Shown: positions 36,965 through 48,739 of the stretch, one piece after another
Layout: each line of letters starts with the position of its first letter
How positions within the stretch are numbered: the first letter of the stretch is position 1
DNA from: Durusdinium trenchii
Lineage: Eukaryota; Sar; Dinophyceae; Suessiales; Symbiodiniaceae
NCBI GenBank assembly: GCA_963970005.1
Contig: CAXAMN010003113.1
Span: 1,643,683-1,707,682, forward strand
Direction: 5' to 3'
DNA: 64,000 nt
Made by a program: the position numbers and the translations under genes
Notes under the pieces: generated by a model
Told to the model about the DNA's origin: nothing
Seen by the model: only the letters and a program-made list of their open reading frames with translations
Databases searched by the model: none

Positions 36965-38349
36965 TATATGAATGTAAATTGGCGAAAAACACTCAAGGAT
37001 ACTCAAGGTCTCTCCTCCTTGGCCCCCCCCGGCAAGCCTGGTAGTGCAAAGCCCTGGGACTGTGTGCACGACGGCTGCTTTCCAGCATGGGTGGGATGAA
37101 GGCGAGCCCGCCAGGTGGTGGAGATGGCACCTTGGGTGACGGCGGCCCAGGGATGACCAACAATCCATATCCATAGACATTTGATTTGTGTTTTGGGAGT
37201 TGTTTTGGTCTATTTGGGGTGCTGGGGGGTTAGTGCCAAAGAGGTGACACCGAGCCAACAAATCACCGCCCCTAATTCCTGTGAAGAAATCCTGCACCAC
37301 GAAGCAGCAAGTTCTTGTCTGACGATTATCCAACAATGTCTCATCTCATCCAAAACAGCCGAGGAGCCCTGGTCACCGCCCCGAGTGTCACCGGCACTGG
37401 TGAAGATGCACGAGGTGCAGGGACCTTGCCGTTCCAAGAGGAGGCCCTAAGGTTTTGGATCTAGCTGGCTCTGCTTAGCAAATCCCTCGTGAACTCAGGG
37501 ATCTCCAACATGAACAAAATGAAAACGATTAAAGCACTGATACTCGCAGGGGAAGAACTTAAGAGTGATGATGCAATCAAATTCACGAAACAAACCAGAA
37601 CAAGTGGGGTCACGTTGCGCAAAGTCTGCAAAAGCAGCGTCTGCCCCGGATGGTTTGGTCTTTGAGCCTAACATGTGGAGAACTCAACCCATCGCTCCCC
37701 TGCAATGTCTTGGCGACAAGATTCGCATGGCCCCAGGCCCTGTGCCGATACTGTGTCTCTTCCCAGGATCACCAGCCTTTTAGTACGATCCACACCTTGG
37801 CCCATAACCTCTAGCACTCCGCCGTCACTGCCACCCTCACAGCTCATCCCAATATCTTCTCTCTCTTTTTTGGCACACAGCATTTCATCGCTCCAATGAG
37901 CCCTGCTGTCTCCAGCTTGGCGCTTCTGATCTCAGCTCACCCTGGTCGCACCTCGTGACTTCGGCTCTGGGTGGGCACGTCGATCGTCGTCGCTGCGTGG
38001 TCAGCACCGGCCTCTGGACCGGGACCCGTCCAGGCCGCGATTCCCGGGTGTAGCAGGGGTGGTTCCGGAGTAAGGCCGCTTTACCAGCAAGCTCGACGCC
38101 CAGGCGCTTCCTTCAGCTGGTAACTTTCGAACACAAACTTCACCTTGAGCTGAGAGCGTGGCGGACGCTTGACCCTGTTCTGAGCTTGGCTTCATGAAGT
38201 CCAACCAGGTTCGCGTGCAGCACTAATAATTACATAATATGTTAGATAGATGGATAGATAGATAGAATCTGGTCAAATTGAGAAGGCAACTGGTTGATTG
38301 ATGTGCTTTTGCTAGGTGGGAGCTCGTGTTAGTTGTGTTGAGGTTTCAC
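36965..38349. other. Stretch with weak exon signals only
   Basis: Open patches at 37240-37450 (both strands), 37668-37883 (minus, RTKRLVILGRDTVSAQGLG) and 38150-38205 (minus, ending at a CTCAAG/GTGAAG donor) may be exons; none recognised. A (GATA)n run lies near 38243-38266. Confidence 0.35.
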
Positions 38350-38497
38350 AGGCTGCTTGCAACAGCTGCCAACGAGCCACTGCCACCACCCTGGCCCATG
38401 GAGAGTCCGGCACCGCGCCCGAGCCAACGGAGAGTGCCAAGGAGAGTGGGAGCTCATGGTCTTCCAAAACATCAGCAGCGTCATACGCCAAATTCAT
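38350..38497 (-). CDS. Candidate exon D, same minus-strand gene or its neighbour
   Basis: Between CCATGAG and a CCT/GTGAAA donor. It reads MNLAYDAADVLEDHELPLSL, then WARVVAVARWQLLQAA. Phase-compatible with exon C. The plus strand is also open here but fits the neighbourhood less well. Confidence 0.45.
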
Positions 38498-38684
38498 CTC
38501 ATGGACTTTTAACCTTAGGATGTTCAAAGTCAAAGCAAGCCTACTGGTTGGGAAGACGTCAAAATAAACTGACAATTAAGCAAAGCAACACATGGCAAAC
38601 GTCTCACCAAGACTTGGGAGATGTTTGCACATGGTACATGCAAGAATCCAGCTTGGTTTTAACTATTCCCCAACCATGTGTAAC

Positions 38685-38771
38685 TCCAGGCAACTCCAGT
38701 GGCCGATGGCACCAGTGGAAGATCTGCATCATGGGGAAGCTTCCTACCCAGCCTATGTCGCCAATGACCAC
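38685..38771 (-). CDS. GT77-type transferase, candidate exon C
   Basis: 87 bases, phase 0, between GGCTCAG and a GGA/GTTACA donor. It reads VVIGDIGWVGSFPMMQIFHW. It fits the frame of exons A and B, but its assignment to the family rests on context. Confidence 0.5.
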
Positions 38772-39212
38772 CTGAGCCGACGGTAACATCTACATTGAGA
38801 CGGGGATACTGGCAAACTCCCATCACCACCAAGTGTTGTTTGACGTGTACCCAATTGGATATACTCAATTAAAATCCGTGCATTTTTCGGGGGGCTTCGA
38901 TGGGTTTGGATGGTTTTTTCAAGGGTGTTCCCCCACCTCGTTCCAGTCCTCCAAGACGGATCCGCGGATCCGCACGAGGTCCTTCGGAATGTGCGCCACC
39001 TGGCGGAGCGATTCTCGATCTTCCTTCCGGATGAGCCTGAGAGTGATTTGGATTGAAACAGGAACCTTCTATATGGACCCCAAGCGGTGCCATGCGGTGC
39101 CACAGGAACTTCAAGGGGAGTATCAGTATGTATCTATAGAGTTTGGACCGGTGTGGACCGGGTGTCGCACGCGTTTTCTCCATGTTTTTCCATGTTTGTT
39201 CGAGTCATCCAC

Positions 39213-39344
39213 CTCCAGCTGCATGGAGGGCAATCCCAAGAAGATGTGCAGGCCACGCTGATCGATCTCGAAGGGGTGGTCATGATACCAGGCCAGAAAT
39301 TGCGACATCCAAACAGCCGTCCGGCCATTGGCCTTGAGCTCCGG
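39213..39344 (-). CDS. GT77-type transferase, candidate exon B
   Basis: 132 bases, phase 0 at both ends, between CATCCAAG and a GAG/GTGGAT donor. It encodes ELKANGRTAVWMSQFLAWYH, then HPFEIDQRGLHIFLG. The Phe-x-x-DQ block is the expected next element of the family after exon A. The phases of A and B fit. Confidence 0.65.
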
Positions 39345-39511
39345 CTTGGATGGATGCAGAAGAAACATCGAAACATGTCAGCCGGCGGCTCATCTCTTCC
39401 AAAACAAGATCAGCATCCATGAAAAGAACACCTCTTCACCACCAGTCTTGGATTGCAAAAACACGTCGACCGCGCACATCTTCACCTATCGAGGTTCCCC
39501 AAAACTGACAC

Positions 39512-39687
39512 CTGCTCAGCTAGGAGTAGTGGGTCCCTGGCCTTCAGGTAGAAGACCCCGATGTTGACGCAGTCACCATCCCCGTGGCGTGCGAAGAGCG
39601 CATCCCAGCCAACGGCAGCCGCCTGGAAGCGCGCCGTGGGGTCGCGCAGCAGGAAGGTGTCCATGTCCAGGTAGATCACATCAATAC
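39512..39687 (-). CDS. Nucleotide-sugar transferase (GT77-type), candidate exon A
   Basis: Bounded by a pyrimidine tract with CTCTTAG and a GAGCAG/GTGTCAG donor. The frame reads IDVIYLDMDTFLLRDPT, then FARHGDGDCVNIGVFYLKA. The hydrophobic strand plus DxD (LDMD) and the later Asn-x-Gly-x-Phe block match the nucleotide-diphospho-sugar transferase family (Pfam Nucleotid_trans, GT77), where the DxD binds the metal and sugar nucleotide. These are Golgi enzymes. Upstream exons with the membrane anchor were not found. Confidence 0.7.
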
Positions 39688-41358
39688 CTAAGAGGTGGGG
39701 AGAGGGTGTGGCCTCACCTCCCAGAGTGGCCCGACATGCAAGCCAGCAGTGAAATCGGGTCGAAGACCCATGGTTGAAGTCTTCGCGTCAGCCTGACAGT
39801 GTCCATGAGTGTTGTGCAGATTCAGTTTGTAAAGTTAATGTGTTGAAATGCGGGGCCGTATGAAAATATGTCAACCCCAAACATCCACCCCTTCCTCCCT
39901 CCAGGGATGACAAGGGTGACAATCGGTGAAGACCAGAAGTATCTACAAGTCAGAGAGATAGAGCAATGTCTGATGCAGTGTGCTTGCATACGACTCGATG
40001 TTCATGGGACCCTCACCGAATGAATCAAGCCAAGCATCCCAAATGAATCAAGCCTGCAGGAATGAACTGGGATGAAGCGACTCCACGCTTTGATTGGGTA
40101 CGTTTTAAGGTGTGTGGTGATGTGGTGTGCACGGGTGTGCCTCAAATTGACTATACACTATCATGTTCAAATGGGATTCCAAATAATCAAGACAATCAGC
40201 TGTGCTTTCTTAGGCATGCCACGGTTGTTTTGTTCTCCTGCCTTGAATGCCAGTGAAACGATGCACTTGCGAGGCGGTCTCCTCAGCCGGGGCCGGGGGA
40301 AAAACTCGATAAGCAGAAAGGCTAGTTCTACTGATGGCCTTTCAGAACTAAAAGGAACCAGGAAGTCCTAAGTGATCGCGATGGCAAAGAGTTGTATATT
40401 GACATACAATGATATATCTAATTTATGTAATGTATACAGTATATATATATATGTTTGGTATATATTGACAGCATGGACCGTTCGTATTTGCGAGCTTGGC
40501 GACTGGCACCCAGCAAATCACATCCTCGCTCTGTCGCCCTGCGGGACAAACACTTAGGTGATCTGACCCGATGCCGACAACATTAGCTTCTTGTTCCTAC
40601 TAGTAAGGCACTTGTTACTAGTAGCGATGCCCTTTGCTCCTAGTAGCTTCTTGTTACTACTAGTAAGGAACATGCTGAAATCATGCTGAAATATTTTTTG
40701 AAATCAACATCACGCTGCAATCCCTCTCTCTCGGCCGCCTAGTGCTCGGCAAACCTCCGCTGCTTCATCGATGGCAATCACCAACAAAGGATCTTGGAAA
40801 CTCAGCTGCGCCATCCTGAACAGTCACACGGGAATCCATGGGTGCAGAGACAAGTATGCTACGTACGTGGATGCAAGGAGTGGATGGATGAAGCGCAGAA
40901 AGAACTATGATATGCACACAATATGACTGTATTCATGCCTGTCGGGAATGCATGCCAAAGTGCTGCTCGCTAGCAGGCTCACCGAACTCACATGTGCGTG
41001 GTGTATGTCTGACTGATTTATCCTTGGATCCTTTTGCCAAGGCTCCGCTTGGTCATACGGCCCAGCAAATCAGCCCAGCTATCTCCGTAGAGCAGAACCT
41101 GGGCAGCACCAGCTGGGGCGGTTGGCTGACCTCGTCGCTAGAGTAGGTTGGAAGGTCCCCAAATGTCCCAAGGACTCTCTGTGAAGGCCGGTGGCCATAA
41201 TGACTCCCCCAAAAAGGCCTTACATGCAGTACCCTGGGGATCCGTCTGGCCTCAAACCTGGGTGTAGGACCCGTTCTGCACTTGCTGAAGCTAAGCATGA
41301 CTCAATTTTTTAGAATACGCGATAGATCATCAAAATGTATTTATAGATCTTGAACAAC
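39688..41358. other. Stretch without a supported gene
   Basis: Probable introns or spacer; it contains repeat copy 2 and a TA microsatellite near 40438-40452. A weak plus-strand patch at 41040-41145 was noted. Confidence 0.4.
40583..40668 (+). repeat. 60-bp dispersed repeat, copy 2
   Basis: Contains TTCTTGTTACTACTAGTAAG, GCACTTGTTACTAGTAGCG and ATGCCCTTTGCTCCTAGTAG blocks, shared nearly base for base with copy 3. Confidence 0.85.
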
Positions 41359-41475
41359 GTCCATGCGGACACTCTGGGCCCCCTGGCGACGTAAGCCAGG
41401 CGCCGCTCCAGCCGATGTTGCTGAGCCCGCGCGGCGATGGTGGAGGCGGCATCGATCATCCCCATCACAATGGGC
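41359..41475 (-). CDS. Candidate exon, unrecognised
   Basis: Between TGCGGAG and a GGAC/GTTGTT donor. The frame reads PIVMGMIDAASTIAARAQQH, then RLERRLAYVARGPRVSAW, an amphipathic helical segment. Confidence 0.5.
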
Positions 41476-41941
41476 CTCCGCAAAAGGCGTGAACCCTTCC
41501 AAAGACCGAGCCCTAATTGCCCTCAAGTGTTCGGGCTAGGGTCATTTTCCAATATTTTCCCTTGCAAGTTGCCGCTGAGTGTTTTGCGCTGCCATGAATG
41601 TTCTAGTCGGTGCAGGTGCTTGGTAGGCATGCATCTTTGCTCCCAGAAATGTGTGAAGCCCCTCCTAATCTACTGCCCTTCTGCAATGCAACAGCATGGC
41701 TCAATAATTTTTTAACGTGACCATGGCAACAACCCCGAGGCAATGGAAAATGACTTCGTTACTTGTACGAGGAAAGGGAAAATTGTGTCCTCTAATTTGG
41801 TGGGCGTGTGCCCGTAATCCGCATTTTTGCAACCTAATCACGGACACGCAAACACACACACAAAACAAAAAAAGGAAAAACATACTGTAAGTATATATAT
41901 ATAACTATAATGGAAAAATATAGGTATATGCTAAAGACTTT

Positions 41942-42139
41942 CGGTTCCAATATCTGTTCTGATGTTGATCTGGTTCCCACATGGTCCTTCTCCACTTCCG
42001 CCTCAACGGCCCCCAGGAATCTTCCCGGCTTCGGGTCCAGCTCCGAAGTGCCTGGCATCGGGTCGTCTCGCGAGACACGACTCCGGGGCGACCGGTGGAT
42101 GGACAAGGCACGCAGCCATGCGGCATGACCTGAAAAGTC
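41942..42139 (-). CDS. Candidate exon, unrecognised
   Basis: Starts after TGACACAG. It reads SGHAAWLRALSIHRSPRSRV, then a Glu-rich part EVEKDHVGTRSTSEQILEP. The 3' border is uncertain. Same strand as the next feature. Confidence 0.45.
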
Positions 42140-42594
42140 CTGTGTCACTGCAAACATTGCAACACAGGGAAAGAATGGTTTCGATTGACATCTTTGGAAT
42201 GAGGAAGCTGGTCTTGAAAGACTAATTACTAATGTTTGTGTGTGTGTTTATCTTAATGACCAGTGTTGTTCTTGTGGAAGTAACCTTGTGGCTACAAGAT
42301 CTTGCTGACAAATCTTTGGTTCCATCACATTCCACACCTGAACAATACCTACGCTATATCACTCAATATATCACTCACACCTGCCAGGTTGGGTTGGACA
42401 TAAGATCACCTGCCCAAGAACCTTCGAACAGGCCTGATTTCGGATGTCACTATCATCCCCAAATATGTGATTTCCATGCTTGAGGTGTCGGCCAGCACAC
42501 TATAGTGTGTATATATAAATATACCATACTGTATATATTGTATATATATATATATCCCCCTTGATGGTGAACAAACCCAAACACATCCCCAAAC

Positions 42595-42751
42595 CCTCGA
42601 AAACTCCCGCCTGCATGTAGTCCTTGTGGCTCATCGCCTTGAGAGCTTCCACCTTCAGCATGGCCTCGATCTGCCAGTCGTAGCTGAGGAACTCCAAACG
42701 CGGCGAGATCAACGGGCTCAACCTCAGCGTCTTCGGTGGAAAGCGACTCAT
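42595..42751 (-). CDS. Candidate first coding exon, unrecognised
   Basis: Begins with ATG (MSRFPPKTLRLSPLISPRLE), continues DWQIEAMLKVEALKAMSHKD and could end at a CGAGG/GTTTGG donor. It may join the exon at 41942-42139. Confidence 0.5.
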
Positions 42752-43813
42752 TGGACCACCTCACGTCTCATGGGCCTTTCTGGTAAAGCCTTGGGCAACT
42801 TGGCACAACATGATCCGCATTTGTGCCTGGCATCGGAACGTTCTAGCAGCTAGCATACAATATCCATCTCCCAAATGTCTCCCAACCTCCATGTTTCTTC
42901 AACTGAGGGTCAGAGTAGGGTTTTGAACGGCTTACTTGTGACATGTTGTTGTGGGAGGGTGGAGGCTTCAATTGCACATGCAACCTCGGCTGGTGGCTCT
43001 CTAATAACATCTAACAACTATCTAAACTTATGGCCCTAAAGAGAGGCAACAGGCAGGCCAAGGATCCAAAAATCCTGGCCAATGGTCCATCCGAGCAAGC
43101 AAAAACCCAAAACAACAATGTTGTACTCTCCCAAAATCTGCCTAGAAATGGAGCAAACCCACGTTGCAAAAGGAGAATGATCATTCCAGCACACCCCTCC
43201 GTCCCACTGGTCTCCAACTGCTTAGCACCGCAAAGCCCTACGTCCTTTGCCCAAGGAGCTCATCCCGTCGTAGGTTCCAATCGCTATAGCCCCGGAAGTA
43301 TTTCCGATCACCGCCCCAAAACCAGGTGCCTTGGACTCAAGTACACAACACACCATGGAGATCCATTGATCAACAAGAATAACACAAACAAAAAAAACAA
43401 AAACATTCAATCACATGGCTCAAGATTTAGGTTCTAAGCCCAACAACTGAGGAAAACCAACAAACAATCTTAGGCTATAGTCCTTAGTTCATTCATGTGG
43501 CCTTTGTTCATGTCGGCAAAAATGGCCAGCACGTGCCACACGGGCCATGGAGAACTGCTGACCTAGCAAGTCAGGAAGACTAAACGACTGCCTGACTCAA
43601 GCAGAAAACCTTCTGCTGTCTTTACAAGAAGACGCCCCCTCACGCACGAAACTAAACAACACTTTTGGCCCTTAAACTTTAGATTTGTTTGATCTTGTTT
43701 GATCTTGTTTGTGCGTCCTCCTGAGTGATCAAAAAAATTGCGACAGGATCTGCTAATTATATTGAGAGGTCCTTGTAGCATTTTGGATGGTAGTGCTAGA
43801 CCCGACACTTCCT

Positions 43814-44042
43814 TCAATTGAGGCAAAGCTTCCCAGGGAGACAAGGTCCTCTGATGTCTTGTTGAAAAGTCTTAAGACACTTCTGAACCCACGCCTGAAT
43901 AAAAGGCAAATCGGAGACGACCTCATCGATGATACGACTGAAAGGAGGCATGTGGTTGGTGCCCTTGCCAGCTGCCGCCACCAGTTGCGTTGCGGCCAAG
44001 TAGAAGAAGCCAAACGGACATTCCTGGCGCAAGGAGTCCACA
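43814..44042 (-). CDS. Candidate exon, unrecognised
   Basis: Starts after GAATGCAG. It reads DSLRQECPFGFFYLAATQLV, then PPFSRIIDEVVSDLPFIQAW, and stops at 43814. The ECPFGFFYL motif recalls ECPLGVLYL in the ORF near 47.2 kb. Confidence 0.5.
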
Positions 44043-44085
44043 CTGCATTCGCCAAAGCCTCACATTACCAAAGTTGACAGCCCTA

Positions 44086-44175
44086 CAGTGGTTTCAGAGT
44101 AGATGGCACCGTCCACAAACGATTGTTTATCATCCAAAAGTCTTGGGCGTTGTGCCATCTACTCCGAAACCACTG
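44086..44175. repeat. 24-bp inverted repeat with 42-base loop
   Basis: The arms at 44086-44109 and 44152-44175 are complementary at 23 of 24 positions. As RNA this would form a stable hairpin; as DNA it could be the remains of a small inverted-repeat element. Confidence 0.85.
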
Positions 44176-46028
44176 CACAGTGCTTCGACAAGACACCCGC
44201 CTCGTAGGCTTGCTGTTGCCGATGCGCCTGGCACGGTGCGAAACACACACACACAAAGTTATTTGAAGCTTCCTGCACACTCCGCCGTTCTACACAGCCA
44301 TCTTCTGACCATCAAAGCATAGTCAGTTGTTTCAAAAACTGCAGTAGCCAAGCCAGCACCGAGAAGAGTTTCAGTGCACATGACCTCCATCCTGAGCCTT
44401 TTCGAGCAATGATGTATCTGTAAATAGATGTATATATAATTATGTGTAGGATGATTAATTGAACCATATTGAACCATCCAATCTATGCACAGCCACAGCG
44501 GCATGAAAAACCATCTCCATCCACTGGTCTTCACTGGCTCCTCAAAACTCATCATGTGCTTTCCTCGTCTCAGCTGCTTTCGTCTCATGCCCTTTGCTCC
44601 TAGTAGCTTCTTGTTACTACTAGTGAGGCACTTGTTACTAGTAGCGATGCCCTTTGCTCCTAGTAGCTTCTTGTTTGAATGCGAATCCATGAATGTTTGA
44701 AAACGCCATCCGGCCATAGGGCCGCGTGGTTCTACCGACCCGCCTTTCGCAGAACGACGTAGAATTGATCTGCAATGTCTTGTTGGACTTCAATGAGCCT
44801 TGGGAAGGACTCGGATATGATCAAAAGAAGCGTCGTTTGAGATGGTGAGAAAGCTCCAATTTACTTGAGATTGCTTGCGATTATTTTCTAAGCATGTCTG
44901 CCAGAAAGCATGAATAAACAAGCTGAAACTAATGCTGAAGTCTTTGCGACTGCATGTGAGACCGAAACTTGGAGGCCGTTTTCTTGTCTATAGCTGCGCT
45001 TGTGCACGAAGCAAAGGTAGCCAATAGTATCCAAGAGCGAACTCTGGTCCTACTTTTCTGGCCGGTCATGTGTTGTCAATCACCTTAGGTTCCCAAGTCA
45101 AGCATGACCGGCTTCTCGGAATGCTGTGCTTTCTCCCACTTGGTCATTATGGTAGCCCATGCCTGCTAAGCAACAAGATCGACTGATACAAAAACATCCA
45201 TTGTAACCGACTTGGCTCGTCACACCTTGTGAACTAAGCTTGCTAGCCGCATCTATATAGATAGTGGGATTCTTCACCTCCACATCATCCATCAGCACCC
45301 AGGAACTCTGCTTTTTCCTCCTCCGTCTTGTTCACCCCAAACTGCAGCTCAATCCACCGGGCAGCCTGGACCTGAGGATTGGACGGTCACGGGAGTCACA
45401 ATAACAGGTGTTCATAGAACAGGCCTTGCGTGAGGCTTCCTGTTTACTTCAGGCCGCCCGGGCTTTACTTCAGGCCTCCAAGGTCTAAGCCTGGGTCATG
45501 AGTTGTAATGTTGACCCCATTGTGACCCCATGTGTGTTCTCTACGGTTCGCACCCCCCCCCCCCAAAAAAAAAGGGACAAGCTTCCAGGTGTTGAGGATC
45601 AGGACAATATCAAATATCTATCATTGTGAGTGCCTTGGTCTCAATGGACAAGTATATTGCAATCCAAAGGAGCATATCAATCCTTCAAAAATGTATATAA
45701 TCAGTATCGCTGCACGTGTGTGAAGATGCTTGTTTCCTATTTCCTTCCCACCCCACATTTACAGGTGCCAGGTTCCTCCAAAGGAGTGCAACCCTTCAGC
45801 AAACATGTCCAGTAGGATTCTTTCATAATTCTGCCAATATGCCTAATTAATCCTAATTAGATCACTTGTGTGTAGATACTTGCGGAGACTTATACTGCAA
45901 CCATGAATCACAAGTTGTCCAAGAATGCAAACAACCCTGCCAGCGACTTTCAATCTTCCCGTTCTCTCCTCCACTGCTCAAACCCCCGCCTTACCCACAT
46001 GCACCAGCCTATGCTGACACTTCAGTAC
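44176..46028. other. Stretch without a supported gene
   Basis: Contains repeat copy 3 and a C/A homopolymer pair at about 45551-45571. No convincing exon. Confidence 0.4.
44587..44675 (+). repeat. 60-bp dispersed repeat, copy 3
   Basis: One and a half tandem 60-bp units starting ATGCCCTTTGCTCC. All frames are rich in Leu, Val and Ser; this is repeat DNA rather than a conserved protein. Confidence 0.85.
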
Positions 46029-46260
46029 CCAATTCTGCTCTTCGCCCAGGAGCTCGACAATGGTCCCAGTCGATGACTCCCTTGACGTTGTCGCAGGCCA
46101 TGGATCCTGTGAAGTTCTCCAAGCTCTGATGCAAAGGCCGGTAGAAGGCCAAGACTGGAAAGATGGGCCACCGGGAGAGCGCCATCACGTAGGCGGGGTA
46201 AAGGCCTACAATGTTGATACGGTCGGAAGGAAAATGAAGGACTATATGGTGACACCATGT
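46029..46260 (-). CDS. Candidate exon, unrecognised
   Basis: Between CTTCCAG and a TTGG/GTACTG donor, with no ATG at its start. It encodes DRINIVGLYPAYVMALSRWP, then FYRPLHQSLENFTGSMACDN and a Trp-Asp pair. Strong coding character; family unknown. Confidence 0.55.
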
Positions 46261-47114
46261 CTGGAAGTGGGGTCAGGTGGATCATCCAAGGGAAAGAAGT
46301 GAGTGACCGGGCCAAAGAGGGGGCCAAACTCAATTGAGTGAAGCATTGGACTTTTTGGGAGAATCTTAAAGCACTGCTCTAGCCCCGACGGTCCAAAGGC
46401 GGAAGCATTGAAAGGCAAAACGTATCAAACTGCTGAATGATTTGGGTTCTGACCACGGCCTGATGATTTGCCTGATGATTTGGGTTTATCTCGGAACCCC
46501 ATGACCACGGCCAAGTGGATGAAGGTGGTTATATAGGTCAGTGAAGGTCTTCACTCAAGAATTAAGAAGAGTGATAGTCTTTTACCAACTGTTACTGGCA
46601 ATGGCCTATACTGTAATGGGATATACATACCCGACCCCAAATATGATGATGTACAATCCTTTGTCAGAGCTGAGCCACTGAGGAGTCTCTGAATCTCCTC
46701 TGCGGCATCGGTATCAATGACATCCAATTCACATGCATCTCCGTTCCGACCTGACTGCCATGAATTGATTGGCCACTCATGAAGTGGGCTTCGCTTGCAA
46801 CCCACCCGTGCAATATATGAGTCATTGGGATCGCTCATCATCCAACTTTAAAGTTTGATGGCAAAAAATAGTCGAGCCCACCAACAAAACAAACAGTGTC
46901 ATGTCCCAGCTCACTGAAAAACAAACACATACCAAAACAACAATATATATATATACAACTATAACTATATATATATAATAGAAATGCACGATGTTTCCTG
47001 GGCTGCGTATGTCTTCGCCTTTTCAGAGGGAAAAAACGTGGCTGCAAAGATTTGGCCACCAACCACAGTCCGGGATTGTCCGGGCGTCCAAGAGTCGAAA
47101 AACATCGAAAAACC

Positions 47115-47300
47115 ATGGTCCAGGAGTCCAGGGTACATAGGTGGAGCCTCAAGAACATAGAAAACCTTACTGCAGTCAACTGCTAAGTGGCCATAAAAGT
47201 ATGCAATCTTCAAGTACAAAACACCCAGCGGACATTCTTTCGCAGCTTGTTCCTCGGAGTGCTTGAAAACACACGACTGCTTTGCTGCTGTTAAAGTAGA
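47115..47300 (-). CDS. Possible exon, unrecognised
   Basis: Minus frame with EEQAAKECPLGVLYLKIAYF, then CSKVFYVLEAPPMYP. Borders not defined. Confidence 0.4.
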
Positions 47301-47450
47301 ACCTTTCAAAAGCAAGCATTGGACCCATCTATCTCTGTTTCCCACTCCGCTTCCCTCACTCCCATTCTGGCCCATTCTGATCATGCTGCCGAGGGGGGGG
47401 AGGGCTATATAGCTATACATCCGGTGCAGTTTACCACATCACTTCTCCAG

Positions 47451-47577
47451 GCGTCGGTGCGGGACTTGGATCGATCCTGCTCCTTCTCATGGATCAAATG
47501 CTCCAAGCCTTTCGGGAAGGAAAAGTCCGCGCCCATCAAGTGCGAGCTCCTGCAGTTTCTTCCCTCTACGCCGAGGG
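47451..47577 (+). CDS. Possible exon, unrecognised
   Basis: Plus frame after TTCTCCAG: GSILLLLMDQMLQAFREGKV, then RAHQVRAPAVSSLYAEG. It may end at GCCGAGG/GTTATT. Against the strand of most neighbours, so held with caution. Confidence 0.4.
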
Positions 47578-47751
47578 TTATTGCATGGGGGCCTTGGCAA
47601 TGGGCCCTTGGGGGCCTTTTGGGCTTTGCCAGTATGCGTCATCGTAGATCAATACTCCCTGGAATTACAGCTGGACAGCGGATACATGTGGATACGACAT
47701 CAATCATATCAGGCCATATACGTACATGTATCTGGAAAGTTGGATGGATAC

Positions 47752-47952
47752 CTGCCAAGGCGTAACATGTCATGAGATGTCATGAGCAAATGACCGCCAA
47801 GTCTCATGCGACCAGCGACGCTGCTCGCATAAACCTGATTCCAATCGGCCGCAGCACCCGGAATGGTGTGGGCCAGATCGCAGTCCTGAAACGGCGGAGC
47901 CAGGTCAATTCGTCCGATGTGGCGAGCCGGGGCATGGCCTGATGACCCCAAG
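47752..47952 (-). CDS. Candidate exon, unrecognised
   Basis: 201 bases with good borders at both ends (TTCCTTCCAG and GGCAG/GTATCC). It encodes ARHIGRIDLAPPFQDCDLAH, then WNQVYASSVAGRMRLGGHLL. Family unknown. Confidence 0.6.
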
Positions 47953-48574
47953 CTGGAAGGAACCTGCTTGGAACTCTTACAGCAAGCCTGATGGCACCCA
48001 AAAACACCAGTAGAACATCCTACAAAACATGTGAAAGAATGTCACAGGACAAGCTTCTGTTTGGGTCACTGAGTCACGACACCGGACGCAAGCCATTTTA
48101 GGGCAAGAAGGCCCTGAGAGGTGCGTGAGATGGTGTGAGTAATGTGAGTATAAGTGCCCACCTGAATACTCCAGGGCCCAGGGCCATTCACACCATGACA
48201 GTCGGTCTATGTCCTAACCCTCCGCCGGTCTACTCGGCGGAGTCGGCCATGATGGTGTGATTTTTGCCATCGATGGGAATTGCACGACTCAACTCGGCTT
48301 CCCTTTCCGACGACAAATCCATTCAAAAAGGTGATCTGAATGGGCAGAAAACTCTAAGAGTTGCACCGCGATGATTTATGCTGATGCCATGTACAGCTGC
48401 AATCAAGCACTTAATGACTTTGTCATCTGTCTTTGGCATATTTTAGCTGTTAAATCGACTTTGATGAAGATAAAATAAATACGTGAAGTTGCTTTGCAAG
48501 CAATCCAAGGTACGAGTATCAAACCCAAACCTTCCAAAAAGATTGGCGCATCTCCCATTTTCCCTCCCCCCCAC

Positions 48575-48739
48575 AGGGGTCGCATTCCAAGACTCATAGT
48601 CCAAAAACGGCGCCGGAGCTGGACGCCCTTCGAGCGTCGCCTCGCCCGCGCAGGACACGATCTTCCCCAGCAAGAGCCACCGGCTCATGTCGGCTCCGTC
48701 CCGGCCGCGGGGGCCGGTGCGGCCGGGGGCTCCGGGCAT
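48575..48739 (-). CDS. Candidate exon, unrecognised
   Basis: 165 bases, whole codons, between GCCATGAG and a CCT/GTGGGG donor. It begins with Gly/Pro/Arg-rich sequence and continues DMSRWLLLGKIVSCAGEATL, then APFLDYESWNATPV. Confidence 0.55.

Noticed and set aside
43418-43428. TGGCTCAAG match to the spliced-leader end on the plus strand
   Set aside because: Nine bases only, no upstream match, and no coding frame follows.
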